The notes beneath the pieces were generated by a model that worked only from the letters and a program-made list of their open reading frames with translations, was not told the DNA's origin and did not search any database. A DNA stretch of 64,000 nt from positions 1,185,501 through 1,249,500 of the forward strand of contig NC_041784.1 of the NCBI RefSeq assembly GCF_900090045.1, read 5' to 3'. Of this stretch, positions 1-11,237 are shown one piece after another. This DNA is from Plasmodium malariae. Lineage: Eukaryota; Apicomplexa; Aconoidasida; Haemosporida; Plasmodiidae. The position numbers and the translations under genes are program-made. Each line of letters starts with the position of its first letter. The first letter of the stretch is position 1.

Positions 1-497
1 TATACAAAACAAATAGCAAACAACTTAGCTATTCTTCCTTTGAGCAGTTTGCTTGGGACTTTTTTACGTATCTTGAAATGCAGATGTTTGAAAACTGTGA
101 TACGGGTTAGGAAATTAATACATGTATATATATATATATATATACATGCATACATGTGTACGTTTGCATATACGTGTATTTATGTGATATGCTTTTTCCT
201 CATTGCAACTTTCTGCAATATAATTTTTACATATTTACATATTTTAAAATTTTTTTTTATCCTTCCAATATTTGATATGAATATATTGAAGTTTTACGAT
301 ATAATTAAAAAAAAAAAAAAAAAAAAACGAGGTCACTTTTATATGCCTTTCAAAAAGCTTAAAGAGAATTAGTTTTAATATTCATTTTCATACACATGTA
401 TATGATATATACACAAATACATACATCCATGAAAGTAGCGTTAAAATGATGGCTATATATGTATGAAATTACAAAAAAAAAAAAATAATAATAAAAA

Positions 498-1039
498 ATG
501 GAAATATATATTATTTTTATTACACATGAAGAAAAGACGTTTGAGATTTCCTTTGATTTACTGAAAGACCATGAGGAAAACCCCTCCATTCATGAGAGCT
601 TAAAAGATGATTGGGAAATAATTTCATATGATAGTAAGGATTGATATAAATGTACATGTCCATAAGCGTATAAAATGTAAAGTATATGTATGTTTGTATG
701 TGTGTTTGCCTCAACTGGTAATTAGCCTTTCATTTATACCTTAACCAGACCTAGAAATGTACAAAAAGAAGATTTTAAAAAGTATGAATATTTTTGATAA
801 TAATAAGGCCAGCTCTATATGTCAGGTAAATGAATATTTATGCATAAATGAATATATGTGATCTCGAACCGAGATCCTTGCACGTATAGACCTTTCCATG
901 TATTTATTTGCACGTGCGTCTTTGCATATACTTCTTTGCATTTACCCCTTACTATTTACTCCCTTTTTTTTTTTTTTTTTTTTTTTTGGACAATTGCGCT
1001 ATTTAAGATATACGTCGAAAGCCGAAAAGACACGTGTTA
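498..1039 (+). CDS. small multi-exon protein of unknown function
   Basis: I do not recognise this protein. Exon 1 runs from 498, with an ATG after an A-rich stretch typical of Plasmodium starts, to 633 and ends at a GTAAGG donor. Exon 2 is 749-825, after a TTAACCAG acceptor and before GTAAAT; the join is in phase (one base plus two). The first 71 residues are hydrophilic and begin MEIYIIFITHEEKTFEISFD, a pattern of alternating hydrophobic residues that could be a small beta-rich fold. The last exon is uncertain. The first AG after the poly(T) tract (after 1006) adds ten residues and stops at 1039; an AG 22 bases further on would stop at 1086, overlapping the 3' end of the minus-strand gene. 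Both splice sites and codon composition support a real gene, but no function can be given. Confidence 0.4.
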
Positions 1040-1072
1040 AGAAGTGCATTGAGCTAAGTGTTGCTCGTATTT

Positions 1073-1366
1073 TTAAGAATATTTAAAAAGTTCTAAGGAT
1101 ATCCACGTAAAGTATTTATATAAAATATAAACAGGAATTGAGCCAACAGTTACGATGTAATAATAGGATGCGTAAGGATGCATATTTAAAAAAAAAAACA
1201 AAGATGAAAAAATAATTGTTGTGATGGATAAGATGATTAAACATATTCCATAAAATGCGTTTATTGATTGGTCAAAATATATTTCACCTTCATGTGATAA
1301 TATAATTCTTCGCTCGAACAAAATTTTGAAGTTTCTTTTTATATCCTGATTTTTTTTCACCGCCAT
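1073..1366 (-). CDS. small two-span membrane protein, unknown function
   Basis: A single-exon ORF of 97 codons starting MAVKKNQDIKRNF. The N-terminal third is hydrophilic and contains RRIILSHEGEIYF. Two hydrophobic segments follow, at about residues 39-60 and 68-85, separated by a short polar loop (NMHPYASYY), giving a hairpin-like membrane topology. Both termini are charged. Size and layout resemble small ER or mitochondrial membrane subunits, but I cannot assign a family. It lies tail to tail with the small plus-strand gene at 498. Its composition is less AT-biased than the flanks, and the opposite strand is closed over most of its length, which argues that it is coding. Confidence 0.5.
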   Translation of the reverse strand: MAVKKNQDIKRNFKILFERRIILSHEGEIYFDQSINAFYGICLIILSITTIIFSSLFFFLNMHPYASYYYIVTVGSIPVYILYKYFTWISLELFKYS

Positions 1367-2100
1367 TATTATTATTGTAGTAATTATTATAATAATTGTA
1401 GTAACTATCGTTATTGTTATTATTACTAATATTATAATAACTGTTGTTACTATTACAATTTAATATCTTAAAAAATGGGCTTTTCTCTTTTGAACATTCC
1501 AGTAATTTTTAATATTCATCTGTACGGACGTCATTTAAATAAGTCTTTTTCAAATAGCGTATATATGTTTTCGCGCTTTTCTTTTTTCTGCATTTTAAGA
1601 AATAAAAAAAAAAATAAATAAAGTAAAATAAAATAAAATTTATATTATGATGAACAACTTCCATTACGTGTAATTACACTTAACTACATAAATCCACTTA
1701 TTTTAATCATTCATCATTTACGAAATTGTTGAAAATGAAGAAGTTTCTCATGATAAAGCGAACTTCTTTTTCTCTTTTTATGCACATATATATATATATA
1801 TACACTTGCATACATATATGATAGCCTAAATTATATGTTTAATATCAGCAAGACTTTTAAGAACTCATATTTTATAGCCGATAAAATTATTCAATGAAAT
1901 ATATTTTCATTATGATAATCTACGCTGATTCAACAAATTTTGTAATTCCCTCTGTACGTATGGGAAACATTCAAAAAAGGGAGATAAATGTGTGTAAATT
2001 AAAAATTTCGCACTTGGTAGTTTGTGCTGATGAAGAAACTTTTCCCTTATTAGCTCTTTTTTTTTGTTTTTGTTTTTGTTTGTTTGTTCGTTTTCTTTTT
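1367..2100. other. AT-rich intergenic stretch
   Basis: Short A/T runs, ATT-type trinucleotide repeats (about 1365-1450) and a (TA)n tract near 1788. The plus-strand open frame 1894-2157 runs through poly(T) and overlaps the last exon of the DUF4200 gene; I do not consider it coding. No other gene is supported. Confidence 0.5.
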
Positions 2101-5100
2101 TTATTCACTCATCAGTTTAACAATTTTTCCACTTACATCCTTAAGGTTAATGGCTGAATTTTTATTGTTGACTTTCTTATTCTTCAGCTGCTTATTTTGA
2201 TTGTTGCCTTTCCTATCTAAGTTAATTTCAAACCGCATTTGTTTTCTTCTTTCTTGTTCCCTTTCCCTTTGATATTCATACACGAGTTGGCTATTTTCCT
2301 CTTCAAAAAAAAAGTAATTTCAAAAGCGTGCAGTAAAGTGGTAAAGTGGTGAATTAACGAAACGATGATATAATGAAAATGCTTCGCCCATCGGTGTTCA
2401 ATTAAAAAAAAAGAAAAAGAGATTGAAAGAGAGTACTCCTTAAATGAATACAATTTTTTGTTATTTACGAAAAACAACGAAATAATATAAAAATAAACGC
2501 ATTCGGATGAAAGTATATGAAAGTACAAGAAGGCAGGAAATGATTTTTTAATAAAATGAAAAATTTATGTCAGAAAAAGGGGACTTGAAAAAAAACAAAA
2601 AAGTCATACATAACAAGCTTTTTAGAAGAGATAGCACGTTATATGTACTAACAAAACACATAACACCCCATATATTTTCGCGCGTTCAACATATGTATAT
2701 ATATATATATATATATGTATGCGTGTGTGTACGTTTGTATGCTTCTCTTTCCCTACCGGTGTATTTTGTTAGAGCGGTAAAGTACGAATAAATTTTATTT
2801 TCAAGAATTTGCAGCTTTTTCATTATTTCATTTGTATTGATATCATAAGAAAACTGTGTACAAATATAATCTATTTTGTTGTTAATATTTGTAAATGATA
2901 TCTGGTCTTGATTATTTTTAATAATATTTTCATATTCTGAAATTTTTTCATTATGTTCTTTAATGAATGTGTTAACTTGTTTAATTTTTATGTCTATTTC
3001 CTTATTTTTTATTTGCATATTTTTCTTTTTATCTTCATATTTTTTTTCATATTCTTCTAATTCATATTCAGCATTTTGTGTATCATCAATAAGTTGTAAA
3101 TGTTGCTCTTCCAACATATTAAAATTGTCGATTAATAACTGGGAGTTTTTAATGTACTTTTCCATATTTTTTGAAAAATGATCTTCTTCTTTTTTTTGCT
3201 CTTTTATTTCTTCCCCCTGTTCCTCCTTTTTTTTCGCTTTTTTCTTATTCAATGCATTTTCGTCTGACGTATCGCTATTAGCTAGTTTGTTCAAGAAATT
3301 TTTATATTTGTCTAGTTCTTTTATTTTTTCATCTTTTTTTTCAAATTCAACATTAAGTTTACTAATTTCTATGTTCAGCAGTTGGACTTGATTTTTTTTT
3401 TTCTTCTTCTTTGAGCTTATCTCTTCGAATTTCTGCGTCCGGTTATGTAGTTAAGGGGGAAAAGCACAAACGGGGGAAATTAGCGAAAATTAGTGACAAT
3501 AAGGGGAAATATTTATTTTATGATTTTTTCAAAATTAAAAAAATAAAATAAAAATAGCTCTTTATCAAGTATTGATAATTTGGTTATATGCACGTGTACG
3601 TAGTATATGTGCATGTATGCAAACGTGTAACACCGACTAGCTACATTTAAGCAACGCTCATAAGTGAGGAAGCATTTTCATGTGGAAGAAAATAATACAC
3701 AAACGACCTCCAAAGGGATACCTTTTTTTTTTTTTTTTTTTCAGAATGCAAAGTGGAAAAATGAGAAAGTTTGTGAGGTGCACATGTATATTCATACATA
3801 TGCATGGACATACATAAACATGTTATAAAAACACAAGAACATCCATAAATACAATATGTAAGCATATGCACACTTATGAAAACAATATGAAAACAGATAA
3901 ACACTAATGAACACACTTGGTTGTTCACTTGTACGTGTCCATCAGTGCGCATACCTTAATGAGCTCCTCCGTTTTTTTGAAATTTTCTACTAAGGACTCT
4001 TGAAGTTTAGCTGCCTCTTTGTTTATATTTTTGCTCATATTGTTTATTATATTTTCCTTTTTACTTGTATAATTATAAATATCATCAAGCCTTGTTTTTT
4101 TTTTATACATCAAAGTCCTTGCAATGAATATTTCTTTTTCTAGATTAATGAAATCTCGTATATTACTAGTATTTTTTTTCCTCCATCTCTCATTTGGTAG
4201 AATGTTTTTGTCTTTATTACGTTTGTCATTATTACTTTTGTTTTTGCTATTTATGTTTTTAAAAATTTTTCTATTATATTCGCTTGAACTTGTTTTATGA
4301 TCTGGTGTTCCTATTCTAATTTCTACTAAATTTTTTTTGCTTATCTTTTTTTCCTCTAACTTTTTTTTTATTACCTCTATATCTTTGTCTTCGTGGAGTT
4401 TTAGAAGCTCCTTGATGTTATCGCTGAGTTGGTTTTTGTTTTTTCTTTTTTTTGTTGAAACGTATTAGAAGGAAGGGGTGCATATATATAATTAAGCATA
4501 CAAAAGTAAATTCATGAACATGTTTACCAGGTAAAAAAAAGAACTGCATACATACTCACACACGAGCTCATACGTACATACATTCACACATGTATCACCA
4601 TGTACAACTATATATATATGTGTATGTATATGTAAGTAGCTGTGAAGGAGCAAATGGTATGCAATAAACAGGAGCATAAGAAAAAAAAAGCATGCACAAG
4701 TGCAGCTATTTTTCATTTTAATAATACTTTGTGCAAGAATTATTCTCCGAGCTCTTATAAGATGGAATAATTAAACTTGTATACTTATAGTAAGGGGCTT
4801 CTATGGGCTGCTCTTCCGAGCTTTTTAATTTATCACCTGTAATATGAAGTAAAGAAGACAGAAAAGCGATATATCTCATATGCCTTCCAGTTTTCGTATT
4901 TACATATGTAACACACGCAATTTTTTATTTTTTATTTTATTTTTTTTTTTTTTTTTTCTTTTGTAACAGTTCTCCCCCGCTAATAGTCGTTCCTTGTCTA
5001 TTATCTTGGGAAAAAACAATAAAAGTAAAGGGAATAAAATGAGGAATAAAATGAAGAATAAAATGAAGAATAAAATGAGGAATAAAATGAGGAATAAAAT

Positions 5101-5554
5101 GAAGAATAAAATGAAGAATAAAATGAGGAATAAAATGAAGAATAAAATGAGGAATAAAATGAGGCATAATATGAGGAATAATATGAGGTATAATAGAAGG
5201 AATAATGATGATGATGGGGTGGCTAAAAGGGAGGTGAATAGGAAGGAGAATGGGAAGGTGTAGGAGCATTATCAGGTGGCATACAACTTATCATGCGCAA
5301 CCTATTAAGCATACCCGTCTCCTAGATTCCTCAATGATTGTTTCTAAATTCTACACCAAAAAGGAAGCGTTAATATTATGTAGAGTTTATTTTAAAAGGG
5401 AATGTCAACATTTTTGTTCTTTTATATATTTTCTCTTTTTTATTTTTAATTTTTTTTTTTTTTTTTATTTTGTTTTATTTTGTTATATATTTTTTTTTTT
5501 TTTATGAATAAGCGGTTAAGTAATACTCACATTGTAGAAGTCTTCCTCACTCAT
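2101..5554 (-). CDS. DUF4200 coiled-coil protein, CFAP73/CFAP100 (MIA complex) type
   Basis: Seven exons on the minus strand, all closing in phase: 5531-5554 (MSEEDFYN, GTGAGT donor), 5315-5350, 4968-5004, 4728-4836, 3955-4444, 2757-3432 and 2101-2300, for 523 residues. Residues from about 165 to 290 fit the DUF4200 pattern: an EKEIFIARTLMYKKKTRLDD-like start, a long helical stretch, then a KELDKYKNFLNKL end. This region is typical of CFAP73/CFAP100, which form the modifier-of-inner-arms complex that docks inner dynein arms on axonemal doublets. The rest is Lys/Glu-rich coiled coil. In Plasmodium the only axoneme is in the male gamete, so expression in male gametocytes is expected. HAP2 lies upstream in divergent orientation. 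The third exon's donor (GTTACA) is weak; the others are standard. Assignment to CFAP100 rather than CFAP73 is not possible by eye. Confidence 0.72.
5030..5200. repeat. 12-bp tandem array inside an intron
   Basis: About 13 copies of a 12-bp unit, AATAAAATGAGG alternating with AATAAAATGAAG, decaying toward 5200. The array sits wholly within the intron between the second and third exons (5005-5314) of the DUF4200 gene. The unit is a multiple of three, so both strands stay open and give spurious ORFs (Asn-Lys-Met-Arg/Lys repeats on the plus strand). Confidence 0.85.
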
Positions 5555-5760
5555 CCTGCCATATGGTTTGGAGACTTTTCAGATTTAGCAGCAATGAGAG
5601 GAAGAGGAACATATTCCAGCATATACATACATATACATATATATACACATATGCATGTATATATACATACAAACGTGCGTGTGACCCAGAGCCTTTTACT
5701 AGGGCATGAAGTGCATCAGGCGGAAAACCCAAACTCAAATGTAGTTGAAAGATATGTTAT

Positions 5761-6183
5761 TCACTTCCCACTTTTTCCTTTGCTTATTTTCCCCTTTCGG
5801 GAGGAACTAAGATCCCTAATATTTAGTAGGATACATTTCAAAAAATAAAATGAAAAAAGAAAATAAATTTATCCCCTTATCATAAAACAAGAATTAAATA
5901 GCAAAATAAAAGAAGAAAGTTAAAATAAACATCATAGAAGTTAAAAAGGAAAATAGAGTATTATCAGATAAGAGCTTACTATAAAAATTCCTTCAAAAAA
6001 TGCAAATTTAAAGTAGAGGTGGGGGAGGCGCAAAAAATAAAAAAAAAAAAGACAGAGAAAGGAAATAAATATATAAATAAATGCATAAATACATACGCAT
6101 AGATATATAATGCATAGTTCACTCTCCCTATTGATACTCATAAAATTACAGAGACACATGAAAAAAGTGCCTATCTTGTGTTC
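5761..6183 (-). other. candidate exons of an unresolved minus-strand gene
   Basis: Two segments in the HAP2/DUF4200 intergenic region look like exons. Segment 6097-6183 follows a poly(T)-CTGAG acceptor, is open for 29 codons (starting EHKIGTFFMCLCNF) and ends at a GTATGT donor. Segment 5761-5815 follows ATATTAG and encodes a basic tail (DLSSSRKGKISKGKSGK) ending in TGA. Their phases do not join directly (0 against 2), so at least one exon is missing or one call is wrong. The plus strand is also open across 5700-5840. Treat as candidates only. Confidence 0.25.
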
Positions 6184-6199
6184 CTCAGAAAAAAAAAAA

Positions 6200-6750
6200 A
6201 AAAAAAAAAAAATTTCATTCATTACGCAAAGTAAAGTTATTACTACTGAGATATAAGGGCAACAACTAAGAACATAAAACGCAAATGCTTAAATACGGGC
6301 ACAAATAAATATTCATTAGAGCAATATTATATTTATATATATATATATATATATACGTACACACACACGTACTCGTGGGGCACTAAAGGGAATAAATACA
6401 TAAAAAGCAATATTCGCATTTATATAAGATGAAAAAAAAAAATGCTCTCGGACTCACGAAAGGAGTGACAAAAAACAGTGCAGTAGATTTATATATAATA
6501 TTATAAAACTTCCCTCAATTTTGCCATAAAAAGAAGGGGAAGCGAATGGACAACTTTGGAAATTGAGGGGGAGGAAAACATGTAATAAGAAAGTGCAAAT
6601 ACAAGGGGGGAACTACCATACACAAGCAAATACATGTGTACATATATAAACATGTATGCATGCACATTCTTATTTATATGCCTTGCGTACGCCCAAAGAA
6701 GCAGCCCTAATTTTTTCTAAAGGTACAGGCATACAAGCATATATAAATAC

Positions 6751-6790
<40 letters not shown>

Positions 6791-6871
6791 AACGCAGTCT
6801 CTCACATATATATACACACTCGTGCATGCGTGCGTATGAATCGAGGCTCCAAGAGCAGGGCAGCTTAAATA
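6200..6871. promoter_or_regulatory. 5' region of HAP2, with (TA)n tracts
   Basis: Intergenic DNA upstream of HAP2 with (TA)n tracts at about 6331-6354 and 6758-6788 and a poly(A) run at 6190. Together with 5555-6200 it forms the only space between the divergent DUF4200 and HAP2 genes, so it should hold both promoters. A short hydrophobic reading, MYACTFLFICLA, at 6652-6686 resembles a signal peptide, but its only GT (GTACGC) is out of phase with every nearby acceptor in the HAP2 frame. Confidence 0.35.
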
Positions 6872-9109
6872 ATGACTTCAAATACCCCAAAATATAATAA
6901 GGGTCTAAAGAAGGAGGAAGCACCTCCGTACGGGGAAGTTTTAGTAAAGTGTGCGGAAGATGAGAACTGCGACTACCAAACTAAGATAAAAGTAAACATA
7001 GGAAATAACCAGAGGATATTATTGCTTATACGGCATTATAAAGAAGAGTATTATTTAATAATACATCAACATAAATTAATAGTAGCTTATCCAATGTATT
7101 ATACTGGAATAGCTCCTGAAAAATCGATATATAGCTATAAAGGTTTTTATGAAAGAGGAGATGATGACTTTGATAAACAGAATAAAAGAGGACATGATAG
7201 ATGCATGAAATATGAAATGAATCTTCATGAAAGGTCAAGTATTCCTGTCTTCAAAGGGTTTAATGATAAGTCTTTTTCTATGTGTTGTTCCTGTTTCGAT
7301 ATTCCTTTTGCATATGAAAATATTAATACTGTATATCCGGATTTCCCTAAAGATATGCGTTTAGAATGTCCTACAGATAACAGGTGGAATAGGAAATTAT
7401 TTAAAGAAAGACTAGTGTCTATTAAGAGAAGTGTTCGTCATTTACTACCATTCTATGCAATATTTCGTTTTAAAAAGGAAGTAAAATTATATCTTATTTT
7501 TAATATTACAATTATAAAAAAGGAAAAAAGTTTTTCCGACTACTATAATTTATATGAAGAAAAAACAAATTTAACTGCAACAAGTTATAGATATGTATTA
7601 GATGAGTTAACCAATTTTATGAACATATATGATAACAACAAGATAGTTAGTATATCTTATTCTTCATCCGCCTTTGATGATATTATTATTCCTAAATTTT
7701 ATAATAATTATTTATTATACCCATTTTATCCTGAAGAATTGTATAATATTAAATATGACACGTTAGATTATGGATGCTCATACAACATAGCTGATAAATT
7801 TGAATGTATAGAAAGTGATGAAAGTAGGTGTACATATACTGAATCTAACTGCTTAAAGAAAACTATACTAATACCAAGACACTATATTTCACAGAGTAGT
7901 GAAGAAGTTTGTGGGATCATAGGTTCTAATCTTAATTCAAGTGAGAAGGAACAACACTGTGTTGCTAAACATGAATGTATTCAAAATACAGTAGAATCAT
8001 ATTTAAATAAAGCAAAAGAATTTACAAAAGGAAATGAAGATATAGTCACAAAATTACCAGTAATAAATGGAAAATATCCTCATTATATTTTTCAAAAAAA
8101 AGATTATAATAAACAGAATGCTGATAAAAGAACTGTTGATTATTTCACAGATACTAATATCCATCATTATGTTGCTTATGAGTATTATAAGGAAGACCGC
8201 ACGGAATTTATTATAAACTTAAGAAACAAAAAGAAGCAAAACCTGGCTATGAGGGATTCCTTTGCCCCAATGGCCTATGGACAGGCCAATCCCCCTACCC
8301 AAAACCACACGGGGATGGGAGGAAGGAGCAGTGTAAGTGATGTAAAAGGCATAAACGACATACGCAGCATGCGCAGTAATAACCCTGGCAGTAGTGAACT
8401 GCGCTACAGAGTGCAAGGGGGAGAAGCGCCTGAAGGGGAAGAGGACAGGAATGCGTATGACAGCATCATCTTTTACATGGAAACGCTGAATGAGTTAAGA
8501 ATAATCAACATTTTATACTCAGATGTATGTGATAAAGTAAATGAAGACAAATGTGGAGTCCTCGTGCACGTATGGAACCCATCGAAGGAAGCTGTTAAAG
8601 CAAGACTAAAATTACAATGTAATATAAAATCCGAGGGAAAATATACGAGTGAAAAAAATTTAGTATATGATGAAGGGGTATATCAATTTTTGTTTTTTTT
8701 TCAAGTACCTATAGAAACCTTTAAACTTTTTAAAAATTGTAATGTTTATGCTTATGGTGCTTTTAAGTTATATGATGTACAGACATATGTTGAACATAAA
8801 AAAGGATTTATTAGAAATCTTTTTTATCATAAAACTAAAAATATTAGTAGTATGAAATTATACTCTGATGGGATAAGGAGATTCATTTGTTGTTCAGAAC
8901 ATACGGAAATTTGCAAAATTAAGAATATTCCTCATTGTACTGTTGACGAAACTTTAAACTTGTTAAATGTTTTCTTCTTTATCTTATTTCTAATATTTGT
9001 TGTTATTGTCTTTCTCACTGGAAATAATAACAAAAGAAATAGAATATCCAGTCAGGTTAATGCTGGAAGTAGCCAAAACTCCTCCGTAGATGATGACAAG
9101 GATAGCTGA
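6872..9109 (+). CDS. HAP2: male gamete fusion protein HAP2/GCS1
   Basis: A class II-like fusogen that merges the plasma membranes of male and female gametes. The ORF gives 745 residues. The ectodomain starts with the Cys-x(n)-Cys-x(4)-K pattern (KCAEDENCDYQTKIKVN, about residues 26-42), has the paired-Cys motif CCSCF at 138-142 and the RSVRHLLPFYAIFRF stretch that matches the conserved core around the fusion loops. After a low-complexity insert (about 455-530), the membrane-proximal domain shows CGVLVHVWNP. One transmembrane helix lies at about 695-716, followed by a 29-residue tail. The family begins with a signal peptide, and none is present: the ATG used here follows an in-frame TAA by three bases and opens directly into the mature domain, so a 5' exon is probably missing. 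It is divergent from the DUF4200 axonemal gene. Confidence 0.85.
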   Translation: MTSNTPKYNKGLKKEEAPPYGEVLVKCAEDENCDYQTKIKVNIGNNQRILLLIRHYKEEYYLIIHQHKLIVAYPMYYTGIAPEKSIYSYKGFYERGDDDFDKQNKRGHDRCMKYEMNLHERSSIPVFKGFNDKSFSMCCSCFDIPFAYENINTVYPDFPKDMRLECPTDNRWNRKLFKERLVSIKRSVRHLLPFYAIFRFKKEVKLYLIFNITIIKKEKSFSDYYNLYEEKTNLTATSYRYVLDELTNFMNIYDNNKIVSISYSSSAFDDIIIPKFYNNYLLYPFYPEELYNIKYDTLDYGCSYNIADKFECIESDESRCTYTESNCLKKTILIPRHYISQSSEEVCGIIGSNLNSSEKEQHCVAKHECIQNTVESYLNKAKEFTKGNEDIVTKLPVINGKYPHYIFQKKDYNKQNADKRTVDYFTDTNIHHYVAYEYYKEDRTEFIINLRNKKKQNLAMRDSFAPMAYGQANPPTQNHTGMGGRSSVSDVKGINDIRSMRSNNPGSSELRYRVQGGEAPEGEEDRNAYDSIIFYMETLNELRIINILYSDVCDKVNEDKCGVLVHVWNPSKEAVKARLKLQCNIKSEGKYTSEKNLVYDEGVYQFLFFFQVPIETFKLFKNCNVYAYGAFKLYDVQTYVEHKKGFIRNLFYHKTKNISSMKLYSDGIRRFICCSEHTEICKIKNIPHCTVDETLNLLNVFFFILFLIFVVIVFLTGNNNKRNRISSQVNAGSSQNSSVDDDKDS

Positions 9110-9183
9110 TATGCGGTTAGCACCTATACTTCTGGGAATAAGAAGTGATATTATATATTGTAAATATAATTATTTATATAAAA

Positions 9184-9259
9184 ATGGATTACCCTCACGT
9201 ACAAACAACTGCACACTACTTGCGCGAAGACACCCTATTCGACCGCTATATCAATATAG
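9184..9259 (+). other. candidate first exon of a small plus-strand gene
   Basis: An ATG at 9184 opens a 25-codon segment of balanced composition (starting MDYPHVQTTAHYLREDTLFD) that ends exactly at a GTAAAC donor. A possible second exon at 9544-9607, after ATGTAG and before GTAAAT, joins in phase. Further exons cannot be chosen, because the strand opposite is also open and better supported from 9461. Low confidence. Confidence 0.3.
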
Positions 9260-9367
9260 GTAAACTTTATTCAGATAGTTATACATGCATATTTTACTTA
9301 TTTGTGGAAATAGAAATCACTTAGAGGGGTGAAAAAGAGAACCTACAACACAGTGCTCATGAGGGAA

Positions 9368-9404
<37 letters not shown>

Positions 9405-9460
9405 TAGAAAAACAAATGAATATATAAATAAATATATAACTAAAATTGTCAGCATTATGT

Positions 9461-11003
9461 CTACAGAGACATATATTTTGAGCACTCTGCCCCCATCCCC
9501 ATCTCAAACTCGTCCCTGCTAAAATGTAGAAGGCCAAATGTAGCACCCTGTTACCCCATGCCAATATACTGTTGTTATGACGTCATTAAGACTTCAATAT
9601 TATGTCAGTAAATTTGTTTCTTATCCGATTAATTTATTCTCACCTTCTCACCCTTCTTTTCTATTTTTTTTTTTTTTTTTGAGTAAATTCATGTCCATTT
9701 TTTCACTTACATTACTTAGAGTAGCCGCCTACATATACATTACAAACAGTCCAAAAAAAAAAAAAAAAAAAAAAAAAGACTTAATTTTTCTAAATATATC
9801 AATAAATTGTTCCATGTTAAACATTTCCACACCTGTACAGGTAACTCACAACTGAAAGTATGCATTTATATTATTCGGTTTAAATGTTTCACGTAACTCT
9901 GCAAACGTGAAGGACCCATTTTGCATAATAAAATGTTAAATGGTGTATATATGATTAAAGAGAACAGTAACTATAATACTCCTTTTGCACATCCACGAGG
10001 AGTCTGAAAGTGGGATCCAGTGGATGAAAAGCGAAAAAAAAAAAAAGAAACACTTACAAGGACAATTATTTTTTTTTTTTCCCCCCCCCAGATGTTTCTA
10101 CGGGTACCCTTATTCCTTCTATATAGCCAATTACAGGTGAAGTACTTCACTCTTATGCTTTTATTCTAAAATGTTGTTGCAACATCGTTCAGCATGCACG
10201 CGTACAAATATGTATACATATATGCGTATACATATACGTAGACATATACATTATGACTGCCACAATTTTTAAAAAAAATGCATTTAAGCTGAATGTTTTT
10301 GATCCTCTTTCGTTCGCTCATCCAGGTTCCCATTTTTTTCTCTAGAGCTACTGTTCACACGGATCAAATGAGTGGATATGTTTTGCTATATTCTGGCATA
10401 TTTTGAAACATTTTGTTATGTTATGTTACACTTTGATATATCATGTTATATTTTGCTAAATTTGCTGCATTTTGTTTTATTTTATTTTTCGGAAAAAGGA
10501 GACAACCTTCTTTGGAGATAACCCCTTGTGTGGCGCAAGGAATAGGATGAAGAAAAATAAAAAATATGGTTAAAATAATTTCTAACTGTTCTCTTAAACT
10601 TTTGTTCTGTCAAATGCCTTTGAGAGGTATATATTACTCACATTAAGAAGTTTTAAATATATTTTTTATATTTTTTGAAAATTATTTATTTTTAAAAATG
10701 TGCATGCAGACTTAACATTAACGTGCGATTAACTTTTTTTTATTTTATTTTTTTTTTTAAATATGGACTTGGTTACATGTGAGAGCAAGTACTGTTATAA
10801 ATAAATAAATAAATATGTACACATATCAATATATGTGTATTTATGAGTATTTACATCTATTTACATATATTTATGTCTATATACTGCTATTTACGTAAAT
10901 TTACATGCGTTTGTATGGGATAATTCCCCTTTAATGTTGTTGTTTTCTCTTGCTTGAGCTCTTGTTCTTCAAGTAAACTTCTCGATATAACCTCACACGA
11001 CAT
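9461..11003 (-). CDS. probable small multi-exon gene, structure incomplete
   Basis: I do not recognise the product. The best-supported pieces on the minus strand are: exon 10905-11003, starting MSCEVISRSLLEEQELKQEK and ending at GTAAAT (33 codons); a piece from 10524 that reads GLSPKKVVSFFPKN, in phase with it; an open piece over about 10300-10398 reading HLIRVNSSSREKNGNLDERT; a piece around 10040-10165 containing YIEGIRVPVE with a GTAAGT donor; and a possible terminal exon 9461-9547 ending GAECSKYMSL and TAG. Codon composition is clearly coding-like against poly(A/T) introns. I could not find one set of splice sites that closes all phases, and two neighbouring genes are possible. Confidence 0.38.
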
Positions 11004-11237
11004 ACAACAGTTGTTCCTGTGGCTTCATATTTAATCTAGATTTCCAATTATCCACTCTACATCTTATACTTTGCTTCTTCTCCACTTCCCATCTTCTACT
11101 CCCCCTCATTTTTCTCCATTTTTCCCGTTTACCAACCCGTCAAGCGCGTAATAGCCATTTTAGTTATTATATAAAAATATACGTTTAAAGCCAACTTTTT
11201 TTTTTTTTTTTTTTTTCTTAAATAGTAGACAATAATA

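Noticed and set aside
4937..5269. Minus-strand 110-codon and plus-strand 89-codon ORFs
   Set aside because: Both read the 12-bp intronic array; only 37 bases at 4968-5004 are a supported exon, in another frame.
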